A stretch of DNA of 53,051 bases from Halopiger aswanensis (GTDB taxonomy: Archaea; Halobacteriota; Halobacteria; Halobacteriales; Natrialbaceae), in contig NZ_RAPO01000008.1 of NCBI RefSeq assembly GCF_003610195.1, positions 1,963 through 55,013 on the forward strand. Reading direction: 5' to 3'. Position numbers and translations under genes: made by a program. Shown here piece by piece: positions 7,459 through 15,320 of the stretch. Position 1 is the stretch's first letter, and the number at the start of each line of letters is the position of its first letter. The notes under the pieces are model-generated. The model had not been told where the DNA came from, ran no database searches, and worked only from the letters and a program-made list of their open reading frames with translations.

Positions 7459-9033
7459 ATGGACAAGAGAGGGGACTTACAACCAGGTGATCAAATTGAC
7501 ACCCTTTTAGATCACCAGACACAACGATTAGAGGATATTGCTAACAATGCTGTCGATATCATAAAAATAAACCTACTGATTCTTGGTGCATTTGCGCCGT
7601 TTCTTGGAACAGTATTCAGAAATGAGATATCGACTGAAGTTATATTCGAATCGCAGTTTCTACGATATGCGACTCTTTCGTGGGTGATATCAAGTATATT
7701 CTCTACCATTGTTTATCGGATTGCAAGAGGGAAATCTACCTCTCAATTCGATTTGCTTGAACAAGCGATTGTGAATGATTGGCGAGATCCTGATCTCCGA
7801 GATGAGATGCTAGATAATAGTGAAACATATGAAAAGAATGTAAATCGTTATACTGTTTTAATGGCAATGAGTGTCGGACTATCGTTAGCTACAGTCCTAT
7901 TTTTTGCACTAACTATAGCAGACACAATTTTCGACCTATCTAGCACTTCTAAAAGGAACGCAGTTCTCGTGGTTCTTGGGTTCGGACTGATAACGGGCTT
8001 TGGAATTGAGATTATCCGCCTTCTTGGAAGAGGGCGATTTTGGCTCAGTTCAAAAGTTGACTGGCTTAGCTCAAAAATAGATTTTAACGTTAAGATAATA
8101 GGATTAAATACATTGGAGATAAAGGTAGGAAAAACAGAGATCACGGAGGTAGTAGAATTCTTCGTCGAGAAAGAGAATCTTTCTCCCATTCGTGCAAGAC
8201 TTATAAAGTCTATACATGATCTTTTTGAATACGAACCATGGACATTTGATGACCTCTCATCAAAACTTCAGGACGAATATCCAGATATTGGTTTAACTAA
8301 AGAAATGATTGATCGACTTGTTGATGAGGGATACCTTCAGAAAATTGAATCTAGAGGACCAAGGACATATCTTGTTCATGAGAGAAGGGAGAAGATAGTA
8401 AATGACGAAGATATTGATAAAGTCGTTGGTGAGGAATTAGGTAGGGTAATTGGACATATGAAACAGGATAATGAAGTCAAAGAACTGATATCGCAATACC
8501 TTGGTACTAACCCAAGCAATGCAAAGGAAGTGTTGGTTTCTGGGACGACTCCAGAACGCATTGATAAGCTCAATACCATAATTGATTTGATTAGGAGGGA
8601 GTACCCACACAAGGAGCCGCCTGGAAAAGAATATGGGAAGATTCAATTTAGAAAATCGATGGAAAGGTACCAACTAACGCCAAAAGCATCACGGGCCTTT
8701 GCATTAGTCCTAGTTCAACAAGCGAAAGACGCACTTGCTGAAAAAGCACATATTCAGGCAACTGTTTTAGGATATAATGGATTAGAAGAGTTTATAAGGG
8801 CTCTAGTCCGTCACGAGACGCCCAGTAAAGAACTTGATATCCGAAGCCTTGGGCACCTGTTACAAACTAAAGAGATACAAGAAAAAATTAGTGATGATGA
8901 TCTAGGACTGATCGGTCGATTTAGAGAAATTCGAAATAAAGCAGTACATGAGGATGCACGTCAAATTGACTCAAACGAAGTTCAGGAACTCCTATCTATA
9001 ATAGAGAATATAATCTGGAAATATTCTAATTAA
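7459..9033 (+). CDS. Membrane protein with C-terminal HEPN-like (DUF4145-type) domain
   Basis: A 524-residue protein with about four membrane helices in the first 190 residues (around 34-52, 69-88, 131-155 and 167-190). A cytoplasmic middle region has a winged-helix-like stretch (PWTFDDLSSKLQDEYPDIGL, 250-300). The C-terminal about 110 residues form a helical domain ending GRFREIRNKAVHEDARQ. The R492-N-K-A-V-H497 segment is the Rx4-6H signature of HEPN proteins, many of which are RNases in toxin and phage-defence systems. The gene is strongly AT-rich (22 GC in the 60 bases 8101-8160), unlike the neighbours, which suggests recent transfer. It may be a membrane-anchored abortive-infection RNase; that is inference. 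Some HEPN domains are not nucleases. Confidence 0.82.
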   Translation: MDKRGDLQPGDQIDTLLDHQTQRLEDIANNAVDIIKINLLILGAFAPFLGTVFRNEISTEVIFESQFLRYATLSWVISSIFSTIVYRIARGKSTSQFDLLEQAIVNDWRDPDLRDEMLDNSETYEKNVNRYTVLMAMSVGLSLATVLFFALTIADTIFDLSSTSKRNAVLVVLGFGLITGFGIEIIRLLGRGRFWLSSKVDWLSSKIDFNVKIIGLNTLEIKVGKTEITEVVEFFVEKENLSPIRARLIKSIHDLFEYEPWTFDDLSSKLQDEYPDIGLTKEMIDRLVDEGYLQKIESRGPRTYLVHERREKIVNDEDIDKVVGEELGRVIGHMKQDNEVKELISQYLGTNPSNAKEVLVSGTTPERIDKLNTIIDLIRREYPHKEPPGKEYGKIQFRKSMERYQLTPKASRAFALVLVQQAKDALAEKAHIQATVLGYNGLEEFIRALVRHETPSKELDIRSLGHLLQTKEIQEKISDDDLGLIGRFREIRNKAVHEDARQIDSNEVQELLSIIENIIWKYSN

Positions 9034-9078
9034 CCGACTGATTTCATTCCATTCTACTCTTTGGATGAGTATCTGGAT

Positions 9079-9243
9079 CTATGAGTGATATTTCCATGTC
9101 CCCTCGTCCGTTTTATTTACCTCAACTGGGTGATCATTCACGTTCCTGTTCTCATCGACCAATCCAAGCGCCCGAAGTTCGCTCTTCGGGAGCACGACAC
9201 CGCCCGACGTACGATTAACTTGTGTCAACTGGTGGATTGGCAT
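9079..9243 (-). CDS. Small AbrB-like protein (54 residues)
   Basis: From ATG 9243 the minus strand encodes 54 residues: MPIHQLTQVNRTSGGVVLPK, then SELRALGLVDENRNVNDHPV, ending in WKYHS. The GGVVLPKSELRALGLVDE core resembles haloarchaeal AbrB/SpoVT-like DNA-binding or antitoxin proteins. It is convergent with the HEPN gene. No partner toxin is adjacent. Confidence 0.65.
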   Translation of the reverse strand: MPIHQLTQVNRTSGGVVLPKSELRALGLVDENRNVNDHPVEVNKTDEGTWKYHS

Positions 9244-9347
9244 GACTACGTTGTTAACTAGTTCTGAATCTGATTAACATTGGTCTCACCAGTACAAGAC
9301 TATGATATTCCAGACTGCTATCTGCTTTCTCGAGTCCGTTCTCAGGT

Positions 9348-9497
9348 ATGGGCTCTCCTGACCCACCACATAATGATAAGAAAGACATCGACGAGGTGTA
9401 TCACGACAGAAATCTACTCGCGATTAGATTCGCCACGATCGCGAACGTCACGTGGCCAGGATCAGCCGGCTACTACTGGGAGTCGACCGATGACTGA
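9348..9497 (+). CDS. Small hypothetical protein (49 residues)
   Basis: ATG at 9348 opens a 49-residue frame beginning MGSPDPPHNDKKDIDEVYHD and containing LLAIRFATIANVTWPGSAG, ending STDD. Its TGA (9495-9497) overlaps an ATG at 9490 that opens the next, frameshifted gene, a typical coupled pair. Codon use fits haloarchaeal coding sequence. Function unknown. Confidence 0.55.
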   Translation: MGSPDPPHNDKKDIDEVYHDRNLLAIRFATIANVTWPGSAGYYWESTDD

Positions 9498-9857
9498 GCG
9501 GTTCGAGTTCGGATCGAAGGAGCAGCAGACGCCTTCCGCGAGGAGCACGAGCAGCACCTTTGCACCGACGACGACCGCCGGCTCAAGACCGTGGCGCTCT
9601 CGTCGGACGCTCCCAAGCGAGTCCTTGAGGAGGCGACTGTCCGAGCGGCGTCTGGTCGCGCCGACCAAGGCGCTCGAGGCGGCCAGGTCGAGCTGACCGA
9701 GCAGGAGAAAGAGCGGGTCGGCCCGTTCGAAGGCAGCAACAACTACCGGAAGGCGACGGCGGTCAAGGGCCTGATGACCGACACCGGCGTCGACGACTGG
9801 ACCGCCTACTACGACCCCACTCTCAGCGTCGACGAACGCCGCGAGATCGCCAAGTGA
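9490..9857 (+). pseudogene. Frameshifted hypothetical gene
   Basis: ATG at 9490 starts MTERFE, but normal-looking protein appears in another frame from about 9500: VRIEGAADAFREEHEQHL, later KRVLEEATVRAAS, LTEQEKERVGPFEG and VDDWTAYYDPTLSVDERRE to the stop at 9857. One base gained or lost near 9500-9510 would join the two. No start codon precedes the second frame until a GTG at 9591. It is either a frameshifted gene or a shortened 88-residue product. Family not recognised; it probably formed an operon with the 49-residue gene. Confidence 0.6.
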
Positions 9858-9945
9858 CTCCTCAAATAGTTGTTAGTGACTACCCGAGATTTCCTGCACC
9901 CTCTCTGTTCTTCCTCTGCAGGAACTCGATCGCCGATACAGCTGT

Positions 9946-10473
9946 TTACCTGGGACCGTGGCCGACGATGGTCACCGTATCAGCCCCTGACAATCCATGC
10001 TCGCCAGCCTCAGTTCGTTCCCATTCGAGTCGGCCTCCGGAAGTGTCTCCGTCGAATCCAGTCTCCGCTATTGGGAAGTGTAACACGAGATCGTCTCGCC
10101 CGTCACCGTTTACGTCTTCAACATGACCGTCATGTTTCGGACGTGCACCGCCACCTTCGCCAACAATATCAGGGGCACCAAACCGATACCTGACATCCTC
10201 ACTTGTCGGATCGAACTCGTCTGTCTGCAGGACAGCAACTGGAATCACACCGTTGCTCTTCGGATTAATTGGATTCTTCTCACTTCCAGGCTTGATGTCG
10301 ACTTCGAGGCTAGCAGGGAAGTGCGCGGCGACGTGTCCGCCGAACGTCGCAATACCCATGGTAGATGCCGCGAGTGCAGTGCTCCCTCTCAAAAAGCACC
10401 GCCGTTTGAGCAACGAGTCGTCTGTACTTTCCGTACTGGAGTGTGTGGAATTGTGGTCTGGTTGGGGTTGCAT
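9946..10473 (-). CDS. Tat-exported protein with DVNGDGRDD calcium-type motif
   Basis: A 175-residue secreted protein. Residues 24-45 hold a twin-arginine signal (KRRCFLRGSTALAAST) followed by a hydrophobic stretch and an alanine-rich cleavage region near GGHVAAHF. The mature part starts SLEVDIKPGSEKNPINPKSN, a motif common in secreted bacterial and archaeal proteins. It ends with HVEDVNGDGRDDLVLHF, an FG-GAP/dockerin-like calcium-binding loop. It is probably exported folded through the Tat pathway, which is the main export route in haloarchaea. The substrate or partner is unknown. The start at 10473 keeps a plausible n-region. Confidence 0.82.
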   Translation of the reverse strand: MQPQPDHNSTHSSTESTDDSLLKRRCFLRGSTALAASTMGIATFGGHVAAHFPASLEVDIKPGSEKNPINPKSNGVIPVAVLQTDEFDPTSEDVRYRFGAPDIVGEGGGARPKHDGHVEDVNGDGRDDLVLHFPIAETGFDGDTSGGRLEWERTEAGEHGLSGADTVTIVGHGPR

Positions 10474-10852
10474 ACGTCATTTGGAATTTTACCAGACATA
10501 CGAATATTTACTCTGGTCCATCTGACGAATAATACCCAAAAGTCTACAGCGCCAGTGAGCCAGTCCTGATTCGTACCGGAACACGCCCATAGACGTGGCG
10601 GTGGCGTTTATCGACGATCCGTTAGTGGTCGGACGTTGTCAACGAGTTCAGATAACGTCTCGAGAGAGACCCCAGCCTGACCGAAGACGAGCGTCCGTGA
10701 GTACGACTTGCTCAAGGACCTACGACCGACCGCGAACGGCTATAGTCGGTGCCGGATATCAACGAGGCGCTCCAGCAGGGGAGTATCGCCAGATACGATA
10801 ATCTTGGTAAGTGTGAACAAGATCCAATATGTGGCGCATCCAATCTATATGT
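10474..10852. other. Intergenic stretch with possible gene debris
   Basis: No intact gene is supported. Around 10650-10740 short pieces in different plus-strand frames look protein-like (for example RDPSLTEDER and EYDLLKDLRPTAN), suggesting debris of an unidentified gene. Confidence 0.3.
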
Positions 10853-11239
10853 ATGGAACGATATGTTGATGGGTTTGTTCTTGCCGTTCCGAACGAGAAC
10901 CTCGATGCGTACCGCGAAATGGCCTCCCAGGCCGGAGAACTCTGGATCGAACATGGCGCACTCGAATACGTCGAAGCAATCGGAGACGATATGGAACCCG
11001 ATATGGATGGAATGCCAATGCGTCCCTTCCCTGAACTCGCTGAAGCAGGGGACGACGATACGGTAGTGTTCTCATTCATCGTGTTTGAGTCGCGGGAACA
11101 CCGCGACGAAGTAAACGCGAAAGTGATGGAAGACCCCAAAATGGATCCAGAGAACTTCGACGAGGACGAGGGGATGCCGTTCGACGAAGCACGTATGACC
11201 TACGGTGGCTTCCGTTCCATCGTCAACTATGAGCGTTAA
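10853..11239 (+). CDS. DUF1428 family protein
   Basis: A 128-residue protein from ATG 10853, beginning MERYVDGFVLAVPNENLDAY and continuing REMASQAGELWIEHGALEYV. This start is characteristic of the DUF1428 (YbaA-like) family of small ferredoxin-like-fold proteins. Further features are the FSFIVFESREHRDEVNAKVM segment and the closing GFRSIVNYER. An in-frame upstream start (10829) adds residues that do not fit the family. The family has no firmly established function; it is conserved in many bacteria and haloarchaea. The gene stands alone and looks like normal host coding sequence. Confidence 0.88.
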   Translation: MERYVDGFVLAVPNENLDAYREMASQAGELWIEHGALEYVEAIGDDMEPDMDGMPMRPFPELAEAGDDDTVVFSFIVFESREHRDEVNAKVMEDPKMDPENFDEDEGMPFDEARMTYGGFRSIVNYER

Positions 11240-11269
11240 TGTTTCGCAAGGATTCTCGAATCGAGATGG

Positions 11270-11353
11270 TCTCTTGACGCACAAAAACAATTCGCGGAGT
11301 CGACAGGCGGAGCAGGCCGAGTACCTTAGGGCTTGACTCGAGGCGATTCACTA
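11270..11353. repeat. Short repeat related to 3525-3608
   Basis: The segment from CTCTTGACGCACAAAAA through TTCGCGGAGTC, ACAGGCGG and AGGCCGAG to GATTCACT matches 3525-3608 with scattered changes. In one frame it reads THKNNSRSRQAEQAEYLRA before a stop, so both copies may be remains of the same gene's 5' end. Confidence 0.6.
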
Positions 11354-11371
11354 ACTTGTTCGACCGGACTC

Positions 11372-11680
11372 TCAGGACCTGTCTCGAGAGTCGGATCCAA
11401 CCCGAGCGTAGGCATCTGCAGTCACGTCTAACTCGTTGATTGCCGTAGTAAGCGACAATGGCTCAGGGAGTTGCTCCTCGAGTTGCTGAAGTGTGTGTCT
11501 GATCTCGAGGAGCTCCTCGTGAAGGTCGTCGATGGGCGGAGTCCCGTCATCGACCGTACGTCGTTCTGGACGGCCTCCCTGATTGCCAGATTCTATATTT
11601 GGTACTGAGATATCAATCTCAACTGCTCTGTCGAAATCTGGGACATCGTGTGGACTGGGACCACCCTCGTTGCCAGTCAT
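11372..11680 (-). CDS. Haloarchaeal hypothetical protein, coiled-coil centre
   Basis: A 102-residue acidic protein. The start overlaps the stop of the upstream gene (ATGA at 11677-11680), so the two are translationally coupled. Residues about 50-75 (DDLHEELLEIRHTLQQLEEQ) are strongly helical and probably coil. The N-terminal 45 residues look disordered. No function is recognised; similar small coupled genes occur on haloarchaeal mobile regions. Confidence 0.65.
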   Translation of the reverse strand: MTGNEGGPSPHDVPDFDRAVEIDISVPNIESGNQGGRPERRTVDDGTPPIDDLHEELLEIRHTLQQLEEQLPEPLSLTTAINELDVTADAYARVGSDSRDRS

Positions 11681-11955
11681 CGTTCGAGCACCTCGACATC
11701 GGGGTGCTTTCCAGCTAAGTTGGCGGCTGCTTTCAGAGACTCGAGATCATATAGCTCTCGCTGAACCTGGTGGTTGATTGCATCACCCGACCATCTGTGC
11801 TCACCGGGCGTATCAGCGTGAACCTCCAATCGATTCGAACAGAAGCGTCCAGCGTATCCTAACCGGTGTTGGACAGTATCTCGGCTGATGGGTACTCGAG
11901 GACGATACGACTGACGTGCGGGACGTTTATATCCCGTCAGAAGCAATCGAAACAT
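11677..11955 (-). CDS. Haloarchaeal hypothetical protein with unclear start
   Basis: The convincing part is VPISRDTVQHRLGYAGRFC, EVHADTPGEHRWSGDAINHQ and ELYDLESLKAAANLAGKHPD, ending LER, about 73 residues. The only conventional in-frame start is at 11955, upstream of a TATA-like TTTATA (11926-11931 in plus orientation), which would leave the first codons upstream of transcription. The natural beginning appears to be GTACCCATCAGC at 11895, where GTA takes the place expected for GTG or ATG. The start codon may therefore be mutated or another start is used. It is coupled to the following gene by ATGA. Confidence 0.6.
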   Translation of the reverse strand: MFRLLLTGYKRPARQSYRPRVPISRDTVQHRLGYAGRFCSNRLEVHADTPGEHRWSGDAINHQVQRELYDLESLKAAANLAGKHPDVEVLER

Positions 11956-12127
11956 GGCTTTCAGATCCCGGTTATGGGATGGAAGCCACGTCTCGGGTGG
12001 TGCGACACCCGGGACATTTCAACGCATGCCCCCGCGGCTACATGGGACGTAGCTTCCAACTTGATTGTAGGCTGCTAGTCACTTATAGTATAGGGATGAT
12101 AACTCGAGAGAAACAAAATCGCTTTGC

Positions 12128-12147
12128 GCCATTTCTACCGAAATGGC
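12128..12147. other. Perfect stem-loop
   Basis: GCCATTTC pairs with GAAATGGC across the 4-base loop TACC. It lies in a gene-free stretch (11956-12229) with no other feature that I can support. No T-run follows on either strand. Confidence 0.45.
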
Positions 12148-12229
12148 AACGTCAGCTGCTCAAAATGCTTAACCTGGCCTCACCGTTTAGTTTACACCTC
12201 CGCTGGTTTCTATTCGTGGAGTGATTGGT

Positions 12230-12608
12230 GTGGTCGTTGTGTGGAACTATTTTTGCTGGGTTTCGTTCGACATAATCAGGCTGACCGCTCAACTTCAGCT
12301 GAGAGGGCAGTCAGATAGCCGTAGCCATTGACGAAAAACATGCTATCGGTGAAATCATGTTTTGCGGTCGACCGATGCAGAAACGCGGCAGCTGGATCAT
12401 TGCCTCGTCGTCCAAAGAGTACGACATCAGGCACAAGCTCTACGTCTATTTCAGCGTACAGCCAAGACCAGTCGCTGTTAATCCTGACAGTCGTTTCACC
12501 AATAGTGACCTGCGACAACTTCGCCGTCGGCGGGTCTGGAACGCTGTCAGCCAGCCGACTACCTCCATGACTTGCTCACTTCTCAAACTGGCCTGACTAG
12601 ACGGTGAC
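12230..12608 (-). mobile_element. Decayed IS6-family element
   Basis: On the minus strand the left end GTCACCGTCTAGTCAGGCC, then AGTTTGAGAAGTGAGCA, matches the left end of the IS6 element at 52709. The transposase then jumps by an internal deletion to SVPDP-like sequence and reads SQVTIGETTVRINSDWSW and FGRRGNDPAAAFLHRSTAKH. Catalytic IDET has become IGET, and the frame fails near 12276. Downstream (about 12234-12275) NERNPAK-like traces suggest the rest of the transposase in broken form. The element is inactive. Confidence 0.75.
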
Positions 12609-12718
12609 CTGAAATTGAATAGGTCACTTATTAGATGAACATTCAGGGGACCGAATTAAGAAGTAATTCAATCCGTCATACTTATAATTTCAATTCAATA
12701 GTATTAGTTAAGTAGAGT

Positions 12719-13465
12719 ATGCAAAGGAGGAATGTACAATTCACAGAAAATTCCGAGAAGCCGTTTTTTGAGTCTGGTGATATCGTCATTGACCGCGATG
12801 ACGATTCGCCAAATGAGGCCATAGTCGTAAATACGCCACCAATTGAGGCCTCTGAATGGCATGTCCCAGGAAGAGGAACGCTCACAGAAGATAACCCAGA
12901 CTATCCTAGCGATGACCAAGTCGTGATTGTGATCTATCGCGACACGATCGAAAAGACGTATCCGAACTATACGGGTGCAGGCGTAATCCGATCACGCCGA
13001 TTAAATCAGGATAATGTGCAAACCTACGCGTTCCCATCGCTTCGTCTTCAGCAAGTCGGTGAATTAGAGCCGAAGGAGTTTTACCTTGATAGGCTTGAGC
13101 CTTCGCCATACCACGCACGAAACTTTGAGTTCACCGAAAATAAGGAGTACATCCAAGCAATTCGCGAACAAGGATATCCAGATCCACCGCCATACATACG
13201 TGATTGTGGAAATCGGTTTGAGATAATAAATGGACATAAGCGGGTCTGGGCTAGTCACATAGCTGGTCTCGAATCAATCCCATGTGAATGCATTTATGTT
13301 AGTGATGAAGTAGCTGCGAGGAAATGGATCTGGAGTCATCTTGACGACTATGAAGCTAAAGAGAAAGCAACTGCTCGTGAACGACTTCGATCTAAATTTG
13401 GTTCAAAAGCAGAACAACTTGAGACAGAGGTTCTACAACGAAAAGAAGCAGTTGTCGATGAGTAA
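12719..13465 (+). CDS. ParB-like (ParB/Srx fold) domain protein
   Basis: A 248-residue protein. Residues about 115-205 carry a ParB/Srx-like core: FYLDRLEPSPYHARNFEFTE, YIQAIREQGYPDPPPYIRD, then EIINGHKRVWASHIAGLESI and PCECIYVSDEVAARKW. The NGHKRVWASHIAG segment corresponds to the GEHRxxA box of ParB-like domains, which bind or hydrolyse nucleotides. The N-terminal 110 residues are of unknown fold and the C-terminus is charged and helical. No ParA or partition genes are nearby, so a role in chromosome or plasmid partition is not supported. A TATA-like ACTTATAAT lies about 34 bases upstream. Codon use is AT-rich relative to the host. Confidence 0.75.
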   Translation: MQRRNVQFTENSEKPFFESGDIVIDRDDDSPNEAIVVNTPPIEASEWHVPGRGTLTEDNPDYPSDDQVVIVIYRDTIEKTYPNYTGAGVIRSRRLNQDNVQTYAFPSLRLQQVGELEPKEFYLDRLEPSPYHARNFEFTENKEYIQAIREQGYPDPPPYIRDCGNRFEIINGHKRVWASHIAGLESIPCECIYVSDEVAARKWIWSHLDDYEAKEKATARERLRSKFGSKAEQLETEVLQRKEAVVDE

Positions 13466-13498
13466 TAGCTCCACAGGATTGGCTATCCAGTCAAGTAT

Positions 13499-13648
13499 TC
13501 ACCCTTCAGACACGATATCGACGCGTCTTTGATCTCTGTCGTAATCGAATTCGAAACCGAGACACGGTCGAATCTTTGTGGGACAGTGGTTATTACAGAT
13601 AACTGTTACAGACGTCTGTAACAGTATTTCATCGAACCAGTAAGGCAC
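13499..13648 (-). CDS. Possible small protein with Cys-rich centre (49 residues)
   Basis: GTG at 13648 opens PYWFDEILLQTSVTVICNNH, then CPTKIRPCLGFEFDYDRDQ and RRVDIVSEG before TGA. Residue usage looks natural and three cysteines with a histidine could bind metal, but the start is GTG and no promoter is clear. The palindrome at 13602-13625 falls inside it, so this stretch may instead be regulatory. Confidence 0.35.
   Translation of the reverse strand: MPYWFDEILLQTSVTVICNNHCPTKIRPCLGFEFDYDRDQRRVDIVSEG
13602..13625. promoter_or_regulatory. 24-bp perfect palindrome
   Basis: ACTGTTACAGAC followed by its exact reverse complement. A partial half-site (ATTACAGATAAC) precedes it. Perfect dyads of this size are typical operators of dimeric HTH regulators; the bound protein and controlled gene are unknown. 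Confidence 0.5.
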
Positions 13649-13777
13649 CTTGTCGGGGGTTGCACGCTTTGTTGAAACTGTATTTCACCCACAGTTCCGG
13701 GCGAGGATACTATCTAGAACAGGAACCTACCCTGTCCAAATCTCGAGATCGAGTTGTTCAGTGAATCCGTTTTGAGA

Positions 13778-14167
13778 TCAAGTTTCCGGGAATCCGATAT
13801 CGGAATTTTTGGTACTGGACTTACTTCTCAACCGATATTCTTGAACCACGCTTCGAAGCTGTCGGCAGGCATCAGTCGCTCGTTGTGCGAGCTTATCTTC
13901 GCTCGAAGGGTGGAGTACTCGAGTGTACCAGTCACAGGCATCAGCGGCTAGTTCGAGCCATGCGACTCGAGTGGTGACGTAGCCGTGGTGGCGGCCGGCC
14001 ATCCAGATTGTTGCAATCGTCTCGAGCTGGTCTCCCGCTGTCTCACCACCACAGCTCGCAACCCATTCGCTGCGCAGTTCGCACGCTGATACGACTGTGT
14101 TGCAGAGTTCGGTATCCACCTCGAGGACGATGTGGTGATGTTGGATCTGCTGGATCTCGAGGATCAT
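13778..14167 (-). CDS. Haloarchaeal hypothetical protein, helical
   Basis: A 129-residue protein, mostly helical: LCNTVVSACELRSEWVASCG, QLETIATIWMAGRHHGYVTT, then LELAADACDWYTRVLH. Start ATG at 14167 overlaps the stop of the small gene upstream (ATGA at 14164-14167), so they form a coupled unit. No motif assigns a function. It resembles in size and setting the coupled pair at 11372-11955. The final residues after YRLRSKSS may be an altered tail. Confidence 0.65.
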   Translation of the reverse strand: MILEIQQIQHHHIVLEVDTELCNTVVSACELRSEWVASCGGETAGDQLETIATIWMAGRHHGYVTTRVAWLELAADACDWYTRVLHPSSEDKLAQRATDACRQLRSVVQEYRLRSKSSTKNSDIGFPET

Positions 14168-14316
14168 GCGTTAGTGTCGTCGATGGTGAGTCGAATCTGA
14201 TCTTGATGCGATACCGTACAGGTTGTCGAGGAGTAGACTGTTGGCGTCTTGTTTTCACAGGTTAGGTTCAGACACGCGTCTCTCGATTCTTTGGATCGGT
14301 GGGATTGCTGCGTCAT
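14164..14316 (-). CDS. Small hypothetical protein (50 residues), first gene of coupled pair
   Basis: ATG 14316 opens MTQQSHRSKESRDACLNLTC, then ENKTPTVYSSTTCTVSHQDQ, ending IRLTIDDTNA and TGA. The stop overlaps the next start. Upstream at about 14360-14375 (minus) is GTTTTTGTACGCC, one of the recurring upstream motifs of this region. Function unknown. Confidence 0.55.
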   Translation of the reverse strand: MTQQSHRSKESRDACLNLTCENKTPTVYSSTTCTVSHQDQIRLTIDDTNA

Positions 14317-14746
14317 GATTTCCACGCAGGCACAGTATCAACGCGCCTGCACCCATCTCAGGCGTACAAAAACCGCAGAGAGATATGGTGTTACCCACCT
14401 GATCGTCACCACCGATATCGAAGCAGTTGCCTTCTGGGCGATCAACCAGCCCCGTTCGATCGATATGTCACCGATCTTGATGCAGTGGAGAAATTCGACT
14501 ACGGAGAGGGGTTGTTACAGATCATCCTCATATACACGTAATGAGCAGTCTCAGATGGCGATTTAGGCGAGTGATCTCTCCCGAATGCACTGTGACGGTC
14601 AAATATAGTTGTTGATTGCACGGTCTTGAGTCGATATGTTCCAAAGTGGGTGATCCGTACTCGTCACTACGATCGAGGCGTATTGGTGAGCCTCTCCTCT
14701 CGTGGCGCATAAAAACTCCAAATGCCCCCTCTATCGATGTGTTTGG
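14317..14746. other. Mostly gene-free stretch with a possible remnant
   Basis: On the plus strand a frame ending near 14541 reads PFDRYVTDLDAVEKFDYGEG and LLQIILIYT before a stop, preceded in another frame by VTHLIVTTDIEAVAFWAINQ. Together they suggest a frameshifted remnant of an unidentified gene at about 14380-14541. Nothing further is supported from 14542 to 14746. Confidence 0.3.
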
Positions 14747-15121
14747 TTAGGCACGGAGTCGGTCTTGATCAGGGCGTCGTCCGACGTTCCACTCTTGTTT
14801 AGCAACTGCATCAGATATGCGTCGTAAGCGGCTCTGATGAGCAGCGTCTCGACTTCTGCGAGCGTTGGCGAAAACGAGAGGCGTGTTCGTAGGACAATTA
14901 TCGACGATAGTTTGGAAATCATCGTTGTCTGACAATTCCTCAAGTGCTGCACGGACGTCCGAGACGTCAAGATCTCGAAGGTCTTCGGAGCGATAGGCAG
15001 CATCACCGACGTGAACAACAGGCCCCTCAATATCAAGAACGCGGTACTCACCTATTGGTCTAAGAGAAACTGACTCTGCCTCGATTGCAAAAGAGAGATC
15101 GAGATTTGAACCGGCAGTCAC
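14747..15121 (-). CDS. Haloarchaeal hypothetical protein
   Basis: A 124-residue protein beginning MTAGSNLDLSFAIEAESVSL and RPIGEYRVLDIEGPVVHVGD, beta-rich in the first half, with a basic C-terminal helix region (ARRSRDAAHQSRLRRISDAV). It starts 20 bases after a 40-residue gene on the same strand and is probably co-transcribed with it. No known domain is recognised. Codon use is typical of the host. Confidence 0.65.
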   Translation of the reverse strand: MTAGSNLDLSFAIEAESVSLRPIGEYRVLDIEGPVVHVGDAAYRSEDLRDLDVSDVRAALEELSDNDDFQTIVDNCPTNTPLVFANARRSRDAAHQSRLRRISDAVAKQEWNVGRRPDQDRLRA

Positions 15122-15141
15122 ACGTTAGGAGATATATAGTA

Positions 15142-15264
15142 CTACTCGACCTGGGCTTCGTACTCATCCCAGAGGGTATCAATATCAGTACCGGTTTCAT
15201 CAGCGATGTGACGCAGTAATTGCGCCCGATTTTCGAATCGCCGAAGCTGCCCCTTAGCGCTCAT
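15142..15264 (-). CDS. Small hypothetical protein (40 residues)
   Basis: ATG 15264 opens MSAKGQLRRFENRAQLLRHI, then ADETGTDIDTLWDEYEAQVE and TAG. A TATA-like ATTTATAA (15288-15295) is centred about 27 bases upstream of this ATG, the classical distance for leaderless haloarchaeal transcripts, which favours it over the ATG at 15273. The protein is amphipathic and helical. Role unknown. Confidence 0.6.
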   Translation of the reverse strand: MSAKGQLRRFENRAQLLRHIADETGTDIDTLWDEYEAQVE

Positions 15265-15287
15265 ATCTAACATTGGCTACACAGGGA

Positions 15288-15295
15288 TTATAAAT
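15288..15295 (-). promoter_or_regulatory. TATA box for the 40-residue gene
   Basis: ATTTATAA on the minus strand, centred about 27 bases before ATG 15264, fitting a leaderless promoter. Confidence 0.55.
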
Positions 15296-15320
15296 TGAGG
15301 GGCCACCTCTCAAATTTGAC

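Noticed and set aside
13588-13625. Repeated TTACAGA units as a CRISPR-like array
   Set aside because: Only two to three short half-sites; no regular spacers.
14528-14710. 60-residue frame starting MRHERRGSP on the minus strand
   Set aside because: It starts within the recurring GTTTTT motif, but the rest lacks protein-like composition.
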